Under the pieces are notes generated by a model. That model saw nothing but the letters and a program-made list of their open reading frames with translations. It searched no databases and had not been told where the DNA came from. This document shows, one piece after another, positions 46,011 through 57,112 of a stretch of DNA of 64,000 nucleotides (positions are counted from its first letter, which is position 1; every line of letters starts with the position of its first letter). This DNA is from Uranotaenia lowii (taxonomy: Eukaryota > Arthropoda > Insecta > Diptera > Culicidae): NCBI RefSeq assembly GCF_029784155.1, contig NC_073692.1, positions 422,164,304 through 422,228,303 of the forward strand, given 5' to 3'. The translations under genes and the position numbers were made by a program.

Positions 46011-47100
46011 TTCCGGAGGGCAAATTGCTGTTGCACACTTATGTTTTTAATAAGTTCAATCTTGCAAACTATTTTTTGTCAAATTATATCTTTCTATCCG
46101 GTATCGAATTTTTATTACGATCAATGCGCTAACGTCAGCTTCTCAAAGTTTGACAGCTCCATTAGCTCTCAGCAAAAATATTATTATGTTTTTCTTTTTT
46201 CCCTAAAACAAAGTATCCTTTAGATAACTTTGTAGCATCAAGATATACCCATTTACCCATCTCATAAATCCATATGTTTACATTTGGCGCATTCACCTTT
46301 TTCTAAATTCATTAACGAATTGCTATTTAAACAAATTCAATAAAAATCGAATCATATATTAAATGCATGAGGGAAGCCATACATTGTAGATTACAATGTT
46401 TTTGTTAAAAATTTGAGTTAAATGTAATTTAATTAAGAACTGGAAAATTATTGCTTGTGGAAAGTTTTCGGGGTTATTCAATAAGTAAAATTCTATTCTA
46501 CGATAAGGATAATTTTTTTTTCAAAAAAAAACCTTTCAAGCTCTATAAAGACCTTGAAGGGTTTTTTTTTCTACTAATATTTCCCGTTTCCCTTTTTTAT
46601 TTTCAAAGCGAATAAAGGCGCTTTATCCTTGGCCAATGACCAGAAATCATTGTACTCTGAAATCCAAAACAGTTAAAAAATAAAGTTAAGATTTTAAAAA
46701 TCCTTTTGTTTATCAAATTCTATAAAATGAATCTATTCTTAGGTTTTGTGATTTTGGTGTACCAAATAAATCATTTCCAGCCGCTGAAGAGTTGTCCTAG
46801 TGATTGGCAAAGTTACTTCACATCACCCATGGTTTGTTCATCAAGGAGCATTTTTCTTAGCATGCTTCCAACGATACCATTTGAAACGTATGGTTCTGGT
46901 GGTCCACGTTTCTTCTGTTCTTTTGTTCCAGATGTCTCTGCGTTCTCTGCTCCACAGTGGGCCCGGCCATTTTATGTTTTCTATTATTTCAATGATTTTA
47001 TGTTAACATAATAGAAAACATGAACAAAGACAAAAAGAATGATAATAATCTTTTATTATTCTCCGGGATCGGACATAAGTTCTGGCTGTGGAAGTACGAT
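46011..47100. other. Noncoding DNA with two strong hairpins
   Basis: No gene is recognised. AAAAAAAAACCTTTCAAG (46523-46540) pairs with 46553-46570 at 17 of 18 positions around a 12-base loop. ATGTTTTCTATTAT (46974-46987) pairs perfectly with 47008-47021 around a 20-base loop. These may be ends or relics of small inverted-repeat elements. Confidence 0.5.
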
Positions 47101-47109
47101 TAGTGATTA
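47101..47109. repeat. 9-bp TSD of foldback element, left
   Basis: TAGTGATTA is identical to 49874-49882. Confidence 0.85.
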
Positions 47110-49873
47110 CCCAAGTAACAATTTTAGCTTTATTATGGTCAGCAAAATATCGTTTGGACTATCGCATTAATCTTCATAAAAAGCTAAAGCGCATTCTATA
47201 ACATCACCTGGACTCTAATAAAGCCAAAATCAGGCTATTTGGCCCTACCCTAGAAACGTCATCAAGACATATAATTGTTGGTCATCAATTTTGGTCACCA
47301 AAGCTTTTAAAAAGCTATTATAAAACATGTTAGAAATTTTTGTTTTTTTCGGTTCTGTCAGTTCTCGGAGTTTTTTTTTTATTTTTCCCAGCAACCATAA
47401 TGGTTGATGAATGATGATTGCATTATTCAGATATGATCTGGTAAAATTAATAGCTAAAAAAACCAATGTTTTAACCATATATTGAGCTTCTTTTCTACTG
47501 CCAGTCAAGATTTTAGGTAAAATGTATATGAAATAGTATCTTAAAATAAATGCGCCTCGTCAAATCTGATGGTCAATCATGATGGAATTGATGGAAAAAG
47601 ACCTGAAAAAAATTTTTCCAATGCTTGCATTGTGAATCCATCAACATGGCGTCATTTTGTGCCCTTCGATTTTGCAACCAACATGGCGTGAGTCAATTCA
47701 TAGTTTTATTATGGTTTAATGATGACCCCAAAAAAAGCTACGATTTGACGTTTCTCTCGCAAGCCAACCAATTACACGCTAAGGTTGAGTTCCTCATTTC
47801 TGAGTTGTTAATCATTAGTACAGTAAATGAGGACAGACTTTTTGAATGAAAAGGGATTGGTTTTGAATGACCCGTGGAATAAATCATGAGTTGAAGTCAA
47901 ATTTAGTTGTCTGACGCCATCTTGAAATCCAAGATGGCGGCTTCCGCTGAACTTTAAAATGGTGTAAATGACTTGAAATCGCATGAAACCCCAACAAAAT
48001 GGGTATCGGGTGAAAGGGCTTAACGAGTAGAAGTTGAATTTCGCTATCAGACGCCATCTTGAAATCCAAGATGGCGGCATCCGCTCAACTTTTAATGCTT
48101 AATGCTGACAAAAAGTCGCATTAAACCACCACTATACGGGTATTGGGTGAAAGGGCTAAACTAGAAGTCGATTTTTTTCTTTCCGACGCCATCTTGAAAT
48201 CCAAGATGGCAGCTTCCACTGAATTTAAAATACTGTTAATCAATGAAAATCGCTTGAACACAACTTTTTTCACGTAATACTACATTAAAACTACTATTTT
48301 AAGACAATTTAGATCATTTTAAATCACTTTTATTATTTTTTCATTATGTTTCTAATGCATTTAGCACTTTTCTTGTTTTGTTTATAGTTTTTGTTTTTTT
48401 TTTGCCATTTATGTAATTCTATTATTCCTATCATGCTATTATGTTTAAATTGTATTGGTCTTTTTCTTGCGAAAACTATAGGGTTATGTTGTTTCTGTTA
48501 ACCGTCTGATTTAGGCACATGTACCAAATTCGATGTTGTCAAAATCGAATGTTGCCAAAAACGAACGGGGTCTGTATTGTGGTGGTTTTTGTGGGATTTT
48601 CAGTCACTTACAGATTTTCAGAGAAACGCGAAAACAGATATTTGACTTCTATCATTTAGCCTTAGCACCCAATACAAAATATTTGGGAGTTTCATGCTAT
48701 TTTCATTCATTTACAGTATTTTTAAGTTCAGCTGAAGCCACCATCTTGGATTTCTAGATAGCGTCAGAATGAACTTTTTATAGCTTATCCCAATTGACAA
48801 ACACCCATATTTTGGAGGTTTCATGCGATATTCAATGATTTAGAGCGTTTTTAAAGTTTATAGAAAGCTGCCATCTTGGATTTCAAGATGGCGTAAGATA
48901 GCAATATTCGACTTCTACTCGACTCGACTTCTACCTTCCACCCACTACCACCTGGGTTTCATGTCACTTTAAGTCATTTACTACATTTTAAAGTTTAGCG
49001 GAAGCCGCCATCTTGGATTTCAAGATGGCGTCAGATAGCGAAATTCAACTTCTACCGGTTGATTTCTTTCAACTTATACCCCTATAATATAGGTTTAATG
49101 CGATTTTCAGTCATTTACAGTATTTTCAAGTTGAGTGGTAGCCGCCATCTTGGATTTAAGATGGCGACGGGCAACGAAATTTGACTTCTACTCTTATTCT
49201 ACTCTCTTATTACTTTCACCTAATAACCATATTGTGAAGGTTTCACGATATTTTCAGTAATTTACAGCTTTGAAAATAAAAGCGGAAGCCGCCATCTTGA
49301 ATTAATGATGGCGTCAAGCAACAATTTTTTTTCCTACTATTTGGGCCCTTTCACTCAATACTCATATTGTAAAGATATTCATACCACTTTCGGTGATTTC
49401 AAGTTTTCAAAGATGTATTTTTTTAATTTTAACTCAAAACCAACACGCATAACTTACCAAAAATGTGTAAAAATGGGAGTTCCAATTCAAATATGTGCTA
49501 TCTAATCTGAGCGTGTCCTGTTTTGACATCTTGATCGAGAACTGTCACTAAGTTTTATGGCGGTTTAATAATCATGCACTGAGTGCTATTATAAAACATG
49601 CAAAAGAAAGCTTGGAGCAAACTTCTAGGTTTGTGTTTTATTATAGTTTAAAAAAAGCATTCACAACTCTTTCAAAATAACTAAAACAGCATGTTTAATA
49701 AAAGTTTTATTAGCGTTTTCAAAACCATCTGCAAACATATGGTCGAAAAAAAATAATAAGCATTCTGCATGACCATAATAAAACCGCCATAAAACGAGCT
49801 GCACAAAAAAATGCCATAATTAAACCATGATAAAACTTCCTAATGCTAGTTGGCATAATCTGTGTTACTTGGG
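47110..49873. mobile_element. Foldback element, 9-bp TSD, with palindromic subrepeats
   Basis: The termini are CCCAAGTAACA and its inverse TGTTACTTGGG, flanked by identical 9-bp TSDs TAGTGATTA. Inside, a subrepeat of about 135 bases occurs three times in one orientation (palindromes at 47916, 48053, 48188) and five times inverted (48737, 48870, 49007, 49144, 49291). Each unit carries a palindrome GCCATCTTG..CAAGATGGC, usually followed by GGCTTCCGCT. A T-rich spacer (48290-48480) separates the arms. The structure is a long foldback, and the TSD length points to Mutator-like elements. No transposase is encoded. Confidence 0.85.
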
Positions 49874-49882
49874 TAGTGATTA
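49874..49882. repeat. 9-bp TSD of foldback element, right
   Basis: TAGTGATTA is identical to 47101-47109. Confidence 0.85.
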
Positions 49883-49885
49883 GTG

Positions 49886-49910
49886 AGAAGCTATTCGATC
49901 TCGATTTAGA
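49886..49910 (+). repeat. 25-bp perfect direct repeat, right copy
   Basis: This is identical to 36452-36476. It lies three bases beyond the foldback TSD, so before the foldback insertion it was preceded by GATTAGTGATTAGTG, itself a short tandem repeat. Confidence 0.9.
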
Positions 49911-51810
49911 CTGGAATCATAGGAATAAGCGTCTTTTTGAATTGTCTTCACTTCAATTTATGTCTGAAGCATAAGTCTTCTTTGAATATAATAGAGATGA
50001 AAAAGTTGTGAAAAATTGAAATTTCCAGAACAAAATAAGTCAATAAATCAATAAATCATAAAAATGAAAAACTTCTTCGAACGAGTAACATCTGCCTTAA
50101 AAGAATCTTTGCACTAACGGATGTAAAAAAAATGATAAACGGGTGAATATATTAAAAAACTTGATTCAAAAGTTTTTCCTTTTACTTTAAACCAAATACG
50201 TTATCAAAAACTAAAAGTGGGTTGACGGAACTGATATGGTTGAAATGGATATTCTAAAATAAGTTCGAAAACTGCCCCTATTGATAACCTTTAAAAACTT
50301 TTCTAGTCAATATGATAATTAAAGATGGCTGCAAAATTTGTGTTTTGCTTATCTTTTTCAAAACTTTCTACTATCGATTAGCGATTAGCGCTTTATTATA
50401 GATCGATAACTTTTTAGTAACATTTAGCGATTTTAATAAGCGATCGATAACTTTGAACGAATCAGCGATCTAATTAGCGCTGCTCTAACTTTTCAGTTAG
50501 CGATGCCGAACACTGACTTTTCCTAAGATCGAGGCAATGATTGTTTATGAATTTTATCAAAATGTTGAAAACACACTTTTTCAAGATGTTTTCACACAAG
50601 CATTAACATTTTTGCTAAAATTTATTGACTGAAATAATGTTATTGGAAAATTTAAAAACATACGCATGCAATTTTCATCAATATACGCAGACTTTGAACG
50701 TCAATTTATGTCACCCTTGACCGTTATAAACTGATTCTTAATGACTAAAATGGTAAAAAACCTCATAAAAAAGCAATGATGGACAATTTTGGTTTGAAGA
50801 TACCAGAAACTACCTTCTGTGCAGTTGGCACATGGAAAAAAAATCGAATTATAGGGGCCCCCGAGAATATTTACCCCGGGCCATCCGAAGGCATAATCGC
50901 GCCCAGACTGGAGGTTCATTTCGAATCATTGCTACTAAATGGATAGAAATGAATTTAGATATATTAAGCACTACGGAAAATGAAAACTTTGTAGACCTCA
51001 ATTTTCGTTTACTCTCTAAGTGAAACAAAGCTTGTTCTACACAAAAAATTAATCATGCCTTATTCTTCTAGGAAGAGCTATTGCACTCCATTCAAGAATA
51101 TTGTGGCGTGAAACAGTGCAATGAAAATTCTGCTGATACACCATCAATCCTTTCAGTGCTTTCCGTGAATGAAAACGTGTTGTAAAAACGCGGCTGGTGT
51201 GACCTTTCCGTTAAAAACAGCCATGACATCACAAGCATCATCGTCATCATCATCATCATCATCATTATCATCATCACCTGTAGTCCACCAGCCAGCAGCT
51301 TCAATATCAACAGCCCACCCGTAGTTTTTCCGCTCCAAGCACTTAAAGGAGAGCTACCGAAAAAAAACAGACAACCCCCGACGTAGAGTTAGCTAGATGA
51401 AGCAGGAAAACTAATTTAAAAATTTGAATTTTAAATTAAAATAAAAAAAATCAATACCACGGTCGGTTGGCGGTCTTGCTGCTTTCCATCCAGATTCCGC
51501 CAGACTGTTCTGAACACATAGACAGGCTGAGAAGAGGTGAGATTGCAGGTGTATTTTATGTTGCAGCTCCTGGACATGAAGGCTTGTATCTCGCGCCTTA
51601 GCACCAGGGTCTGACCCGGAACAACCGGAAACTGATTCGAGGAGCTTCGCGAACAAACGACCAAACCGGGAGATTCTCGGGGTTGATCACGACCCAACTG
51701 ATGGAGCGTACAATTGGCTGCTCACTTTAAACGGTTCTACCCAAACTATTCACTCGGTGGGTGGCCAATAGCAGCAGACGATGGCGACGTTTGGATGGAG
51801 TTGAATGAAT
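49911..51810. other. Noncoding DNA; (TCA)n microsatellite at 51235-51282
   Basis: The stretch 51235-51282 is a TCA/CATCAT microsatellite with a few interruptions. The part from about 51180 to 51800 is less AT-rich and may include the 3' untranslated region of the minus-strand exon that ends at 51811. No other feature is recognised. Confidence 0.45.
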
Positions 51811-52240
51811 TCAGAAGCAGCACCAGAAAAAAAGCATGACGTGACACAGATCTGTTCTACTCAGCTGTTTCGTGATGGGCGACGTTGTTGTTGTTGATGT
51901 TGATGTTGACGATGATGATGGCGATGAAAATGATTGTGAGGAAAAGCCCGGCTCGGAAAAAACATGAAAACGATGACGATGGAAACGGTTCATCGTGTGT
52001 CTTTTGTTGCTGAGTCCTTTCCATGCAGACACGGACATGATGGAGGCTTTTTCGCCCAATTGGTTGGAAGCATTATGCTCGGCTTGTTCTGGCGACACAT
52101 TCTTTTCCCGGGCGATCGATAAAATGTAGTGCCACTGTTTTGCGTCCTTTAGTTGGAATTTGGTGTCGTTGATGGGAGAGTTTATTCCTTGGCAAATATT
52201 AAAGTAATTTATTGCTTGAATTTTTACTTCTTGTGGTCTC
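51811..52240 (-). CDS. Candidate host-gene exon C (probably terminal), unknown protein
   Basis: On the minus strand a textbook acceptor (TTTTTGTTTTTCAACAG then GAGACC) precedes an open frame to the TGA at 51811-51813. After one base that completes a split codon the frame reads RPQEVKIQAINYFNICQG, then KDAKQWHYILSIAREKNVSP, EQAEHNASNQLGEKASIMS and KGLSNKRH, followed by His/Arg- and Ser/Thr-rich low complexity from CAT/ACA repeats. I do not recognise the family. Codon use is mixed and the first 80 residues look protein-like. No strong donor is seen, so it is probably the last exon. The upstream candidate exons at 52764 and 52970 join in phase. I see no signal peptide or membrane segment in this part. 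Confidence 0.5.
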
Positions 52241-52763
52241 CTGTTGAAAAACAAAAAATACAAATTATAATTGTAAAATCGTCATACAAATATCAATTAA
52301 AAAAACATTGTTCATGTAAAGTTTGAAAGAAGTTCAGAGTGTGGAATCTGTGGAATAAAAATTTTCTCATTCTACACGCAAAATAATCCGAACGCAGCGA
52401 CTACGTGCAAAACTATGTACACAGTTTTCATCTAATCGATTTTCAAGTAGATGCTACAGAAGAATTGTGTGAACGCGCTTCTATAAAAATCGGTGGTTAA
52501 TGAACATCAACTAAAATTTTCGAATTTTTTTAAGTGAGTTCGACATGATGTGATTGATAATGATTCGTAAAATAAAAAAAAAATACAAAAAAAAATTCTT
52601 AAAAAAATTCAAAATTTTTATTTAGCGGAATACAGAGCTTTATACTTCATTATAAGAAATCTGCAACCATTTTCACTCTCGTTCTGGCTTAACTGTATAA
52701 TCCTGTAGAAATGAATAAATGTTTAATACATAAGAATGAATTTTATGAAAAGAAAATAGTTAC

Positions 52764-52812
52764 CTTGCTCGGATCAAAAGAGAATGCGTTTTCTTGTTAT
52801 CCTTTGAAGGAA
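52764..52812 (-). CDS. Candidate host-gene exon B (short form; longer form to 52872)
   Basis: The donor is GCAAG|GTAACT. Two acceptors are possible. CCTAG at 52813 gives a 49-base exon (residues PSKDNKKTHSLLIRA) whose phase fits exon A before it and exon C after it. The stronger-looking TTTTTTTCAG at 52873 gives a 109-base exon that carries in-frame TAA codons when read from exon A. The short acceptor has a poor pyrimidine tract, so the choice is uncertain; the long form would truncate the protein. Confidence 0.35.
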
Positions 52813-52969
52813 CTAGGATTTACTTGAATGTACGGAAGCCTCCAACTTAATGAAAAAGGAATGTTTCGTGACCTGAAAAAAATATTATAATTTCGTTGGC
52901 TGGAAATTTCAATTTCAATGTCCAAATCAACGGTCAATCTATTCGGCCACGAGTATTCTGACAACTAAC

Positions 52970-53021
52970 CTTCCTTATAATCCTGAGGCAACTGACAGCA
53001 GTCGCAGATTTCGGTGTAATC
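52970..53021 (-). CDS. Candidate host-gene exon A (52 bases)
   Basis: An acceptor TTTCTTTTTTGCTAG and a donor GGAAG|GTTAGT bound 52 bases that read DYTEICDCCQLPQDYKE plus one base, phase-compatible with exon B short form. It holds a closely spaced Cys cluster (C-D-C-C). No exon upstream could be defended. The product is unknown. Confidence 0.4.
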
Positions 53022-53650
53022 CTAGCAAAAAAGAAACACAGCTTTCTCAAACATTTTTTCTCAAAACGATCAAATAACTAGCTTTGACCCTTTCTTATAA
53101 GAATTTGAGAGAAAAATACTCGAAAACCGATTTAAAGCATTCACTTAGATTTTATGTGGAATTCATAAATAAGGAAATTAGCTGAAAGTAAAGTAATTAC
53201 TACCACGGTGCACTTTGAAACACTGTGGTTTCTACAAGACTTACGATGAGTCGATATGATACAAAAAAAATTTAGTTTACGTGAAAAATAACAAAAAGTA
53301 ATGTTTGGACAGACCATTTCGGATGGTAAATATAAGACCTGACTTGTCGACTAGTGAAACAGGGAGAGGCATTTCATTTCATTTGTATAATTACACTTTT
53401 CAGCTCCCTAATTCTTTATATTCTTACGTAAACAATGAAAAAATGGCAACACTTTACAATGGAATTTTAGCTTAAAGGGGTATGGAAGAATCAACTAAAA
53501 TATTTGAATTTAAGGTGACCAATATGCACGAGATTGAACAAATAATTTTTTAAATTAATTTGTGTGTAGTCAAAACTGTCAACATTCTATAGATGGGCAT
53601 AGTAAATGGTAAATTTCTCTTCAGTTCGGATAATAAGGTAACCAAAAAGC
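53022..53650. other. AT-rich noncoding DNA
   Basis: A donor-like GTAAGT on the minus strand near 53244 has no convincing acceptor partner. Nothing else was found. Confidence 0.4.
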
Positions 53651-53651
53651 G

Positions 53652-53740
53652 CCGATGTGGTCTAGCGGATAGATTGGCGTGAGTCTGTTTTTGTATGCCA
53701 GGCGTACTGAATTCGATTTCTGGTATGGAAAAGACAACTT
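53652..53740 (+). repeat. tRNA-derived SINE head (decayed)
   Basis: GCCGATGTGGTCTAGCGGATAG resembles an A-box region and GAATTCGATTTCTGG a degenerate B-box, at tRNA-like spacing. It is not a functional tRNA because the stems are incomplete. The body of the SINE would extend into the following 150-200 bases; its end is not resolved. Confidence 0.45.
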
Positions 53741-54280
53741 TTAGGTTCGGAATCTCGTAAGTGGTCGATATGTAAGATGTGTTTCTTCCTAGGTTGGTCG
53801 AAATTCACTCGTTTACTCATTCACGTCACATTTTTAATTTTTTTATCGATTGCTGATCCGATTCAGCTGGTTCAACCGAAGGAATCGAATCAGTAAAACG
53901 AATGATTCAACCGATGGTTCAGGAACTAAATTTTCATTCGCTGAACACAGAGGTTAAAATAAAAAATAATTTTGGTTAAACGGTAACAACGATAGACATT
54001 TGTTTTCTTCGTAACATATCCAGATTGTTCAATAATTCTTCATATTTTTTAAAGAAAAAACATTATCAAGAGATATAATAAATTATATCTTAGATTTATA
54101 AGTTAAACCAATTATAAATACAAACATTGTAAGTTCGGTCTAGTTTGGATGTTATTTTTGATGCGTCAAGTAACTGATAACACAAGGAAATCAAATTCAA
54201 ATTTTCCTAGGTACAAAAAATATAACAGCTAACAGCTGATTTTGGGGCGCTCATTCCAAATCCAGACCACGATCGTTCTT

Positions 54281-54860
54281 GGCAACATTCGATTATGTCA
54301 ACATCCGATTATGGCACATGTGCAAAAATCGAACAGTTTTTAGTACGATATTACCATATAGTTTTCGTTTTAATAGAACCAATGTAATTAAAACAAATAT
54401 CATACATACGTTTTTACGTTCTTGATGTTGAATAAATTTAACAAAAATAAAAAAAAATTAAAAAACTTATAAAAACACTTAAAAATAACAAAAATCTAAA
54501 AATTTCAAAAAACTCAAAACAAATACAAACAAAATAAAAGATGACAAAAAATATCCAAAAAAAGATGCAATATGCAAAAATAACAATTAAAATTAAAATA
54601 ACAAACATTTTTAACATAACTAAAAAAAATCCAATGGTGTCTAAAACATGATAAAAAGATATAAAAAAAAAAACTAAAATTATCAAAAAATGATGAAAAA
54701 TTAAGTTACCTAATAACAATGGTTTATTTTTATAAATAGGTAAGAAAAAAGTTAATGGAAAACCCGTTCGATTTTAGCACGGCTTAGTTTTGGCACGGTT
54801 CGATTTTGGCAACACGAAATTCTCGAGCATGCTGCCAAAACCGAAAGGGGGACTGTATAG
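54281..54860. repeat. Inverted-repeat element with TGCCAAAATCGAA-type arms (tentative)
   Basis: The left arm has TTGGCAACATTCG and GTGCAAAAATCGAACAGTTTT near 54318-54338. The right arm inverted gives TGGCAGCATGCTCGA and GTGCTAAAATCGAACGGGTTTT. The right edge GGGGGACTGTA looks like a transposon end. Similar text sits at 48525-48580 inside the foldback element. The AT-rich centre resembles decayed 9-bp satellite. Boundaries are approximate. Confidence 0.4.
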
Positions 54861-55504
54861 CCTTATTCTGTTTAATCAGCTGTTATTTTGGAGATTAATT
54901 TTGAAAATTTGAAAAAATGCATTAAAGAAATTTTTGCACAATTTTGTCAGTAATATAGCATCATCAATACTTTAAATAAAAGTTTAAAGTCAATTGTAAA
55001 ATTTCCCGAAGACCACTAGTAATTTTGACTTCTGAGAGGAAAGCTATCGAAGTTTTCTTTTTGTATTTTTTCCATATATGCAAAAGCGGTTATTTTGACC
55101 AAGGTTTAAAAAAAATCAACTGAAACGAATCATTGATATAATGAAAAAAAAAATTACTATAAGTCAAATCATTTCGCAGTTTTCAACAAAGTTGTTGAAT
55201 GAGTTAAAATATTCAAAATCAATTATTCAATGACTTCCTTGAATGATGTAACAAATAGTTTGTAATCAAATCTTTCGGGTTTTCATAAAGTTTTGTATTT
55301 CTTTTAGAACGTTGTATCTCTGAAACATGAACATCTATAAAAAAAAATCCGTCTTGTTTATTGAACGAGGTATAACAAATTGCATAAAATACATCTATTA
55401 CCTAGTATTCATATAGGCTTGTTTGTTTTATCAGTTATCAAGGATCGATTTTACCCAAAACTGAAAAATTTGAAAATTTTTTCAAACTTGTAAAAAATAA
55501 TGAC
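54861..55504. other. AT-rich noncoding DNA
   Basis: No feature was found. Confidence 0.45.
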
Positions 55505-56068
55505 TTTGTTTAACAAAAAAGGGCAAATTTTTTGACAAAAATATGACAGCACTAAATATATTGGAAATTTATGATAAAAATATGATAAACTGATGACCAA
55601 AATATCTCAAAATTTAAACAAAAAATTAACAACAATTTTTCAATCCTTAATTTGACAAAATATTGAAAATAATTTACAATACAATGACAAAAATGTAATT
55701 AAAATATTACAGAATTATGAAAAATTATATGACAAAAATGACAAAATAAATAGAATAAAAATATGCGAAAAATCTTTTTACTAAAATTACAAAATAACTA
55801 TGACAAATATTTAAATATGACAAAGATATGACAAAAATATAAAAAAATTGTGATAAAAATAGACAAAATAATGACAACAAAATGACAAAACAATGACGAA
55901 AATATGACAAAATAATAAAAAAGGTATGACAAATGCCGTTAATTTCTGACAAAGGTATGACAGAAATTTGAAAAATATTTCAAAAATTTGACAAAATTAT
56001 GACGAAAAATTGACAATGAAATGAAAAAATTATGACGAAAAAATAACAATGAAATGACAAAATTATAC
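55505..56068. repeat. Degenerate TGACAAAA-type tandem repeat
   Basis: ATGACAAAA, TGACAAAAAT, ATATGACAAAAAT and close variants recur dozens of times with irregular spacing. The motif is that of the pure 9-bp satellite at 14193-17018, same orientation, but strongly diverged. It reads as an old array of the same or a related satellite. Confidence 0.7.
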
Positions 56069-56145
56069 GGGCCCGAAGAAAGCCACCCAACGTTCCAGTG
56101 AGGGATGTGTTAGCTGTGATGGACTTGGACTATATGTTCGGAATA

Positions 56146-57110
56146 CCGTCAAACGGGGCATCATGCAACAGCGGGGTTCGATGCAACATTTATATAACAC
56201 TACATTGAATCAATTTTTAATTTAATGTATTGTAATAAAGTTATGTTTTAATGATAACAAAATGATGATGACATAATTTCTCACATCTTAAGCTAGTTGT
56301 CTTAAGTTTTTTATTTTTATGTAAAATTTGAAAAATCGAGCAATAAATGTACATATTTTAACATTTTTTGATGCCGAAAAAAACTTTACCCAGTATGACG
56401 GATCGGCTTGATAAAATTACCTACAAACTTTTTACAAGTTTCCTCATGTTATACCAACATTGTTGGTGTAAAAAAAAAAAAAAAAAAAAAATATTTTTCG
56501 AACAATCACCCAATTTTTTTAAATGAATATTTTTAAAATTCAGTTAGGTGTCTGGGGTTAAATGCAACAAAATGCAAATCAAAGAAATACCTTGTAAATC
56601 TCGTTTCCCATGTGCTGGAATATGAATGTTTTGCATCACGCGTTTGTAATCATTTAAATCTTATTCATCCAAACATTTATTTTTATGATTTCAGCTTGTA
56701 GAATTTTTCGTAGTATTATTTAGCCCCTAAATGTATGCAGCATCCTTATTTTCAGAAAAAAAAAATGTGAAAATTTGTTTTTACGGACCCAAACCTGGTG
56801 TTGTCATGCCTAAAAGTCTTTAAGGCATCGCAAATATAATAAAAACTATGAATTTTCGTACGTGTTCATAAGATTTTTCATTAAAAACAAAGTTTGTTGC
56901 AAGTTACCCCATTTTCTAAGGAGTGTGAAAATCGCATGTTTTAAGAAAATTAAAAATAACTGAAGAAACCAATAATTTTTTTAACTACGCCAATTTGATA
57001 CCCCAGCATCCTTAAAACTTTTGATGCATAAAGGATACGATTAACTGTGAACATAACTTTTTAAGAAGCCATTGAAGTTGAAAATTGTTGCATGTTGCCC
57101 CAGTTGACGG
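56146..57110. mobile_element. TA-flanked inverted-repeat element (Tc1/mariner-type MITE)
   Basis: TIRs CCGTCAAACGGGGCATCATG and, inverted at the right end, CCGTCAACTGGGGCAACATG agree at 17 of 20 positions and continue into CAACA. TA dinucleotides flank both ends (56144-56145 and 57111-57112). ATGCAACA-like text recurs inside. A pure 22-base A run lies at 56469-56490. There is no transposase. Confidence 0.75.
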
Positions 57111-57112
57111 TA

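Noticed and set aside
37190..46130. TSD for the RTE element (CAACGCGCCAACG near 37189 against CAATGCGCTAACG near 46119)
   Set aside because: Only about 19 of 25 positions agree and the location does not fit both element ends, so I did not assign it.
46706..47011. 101-codon plus-strand frame
   Set aside because: Neither strand gives a recognisable domain; it ends in the 14-bp hairpin and probably belongs to repeat-derived DNA.
54438..54719. 93-codon minus-strand frame rich in Phe/Ile/Leu
   Set aside because: Translation of A-rich degenerate repeat; resembles membrane protein only by composition.
55725..55952. 75-codon minus-strand hydrophobic frame
   Set aside because: Falls inside the degenerate TGACAAAA repeat.
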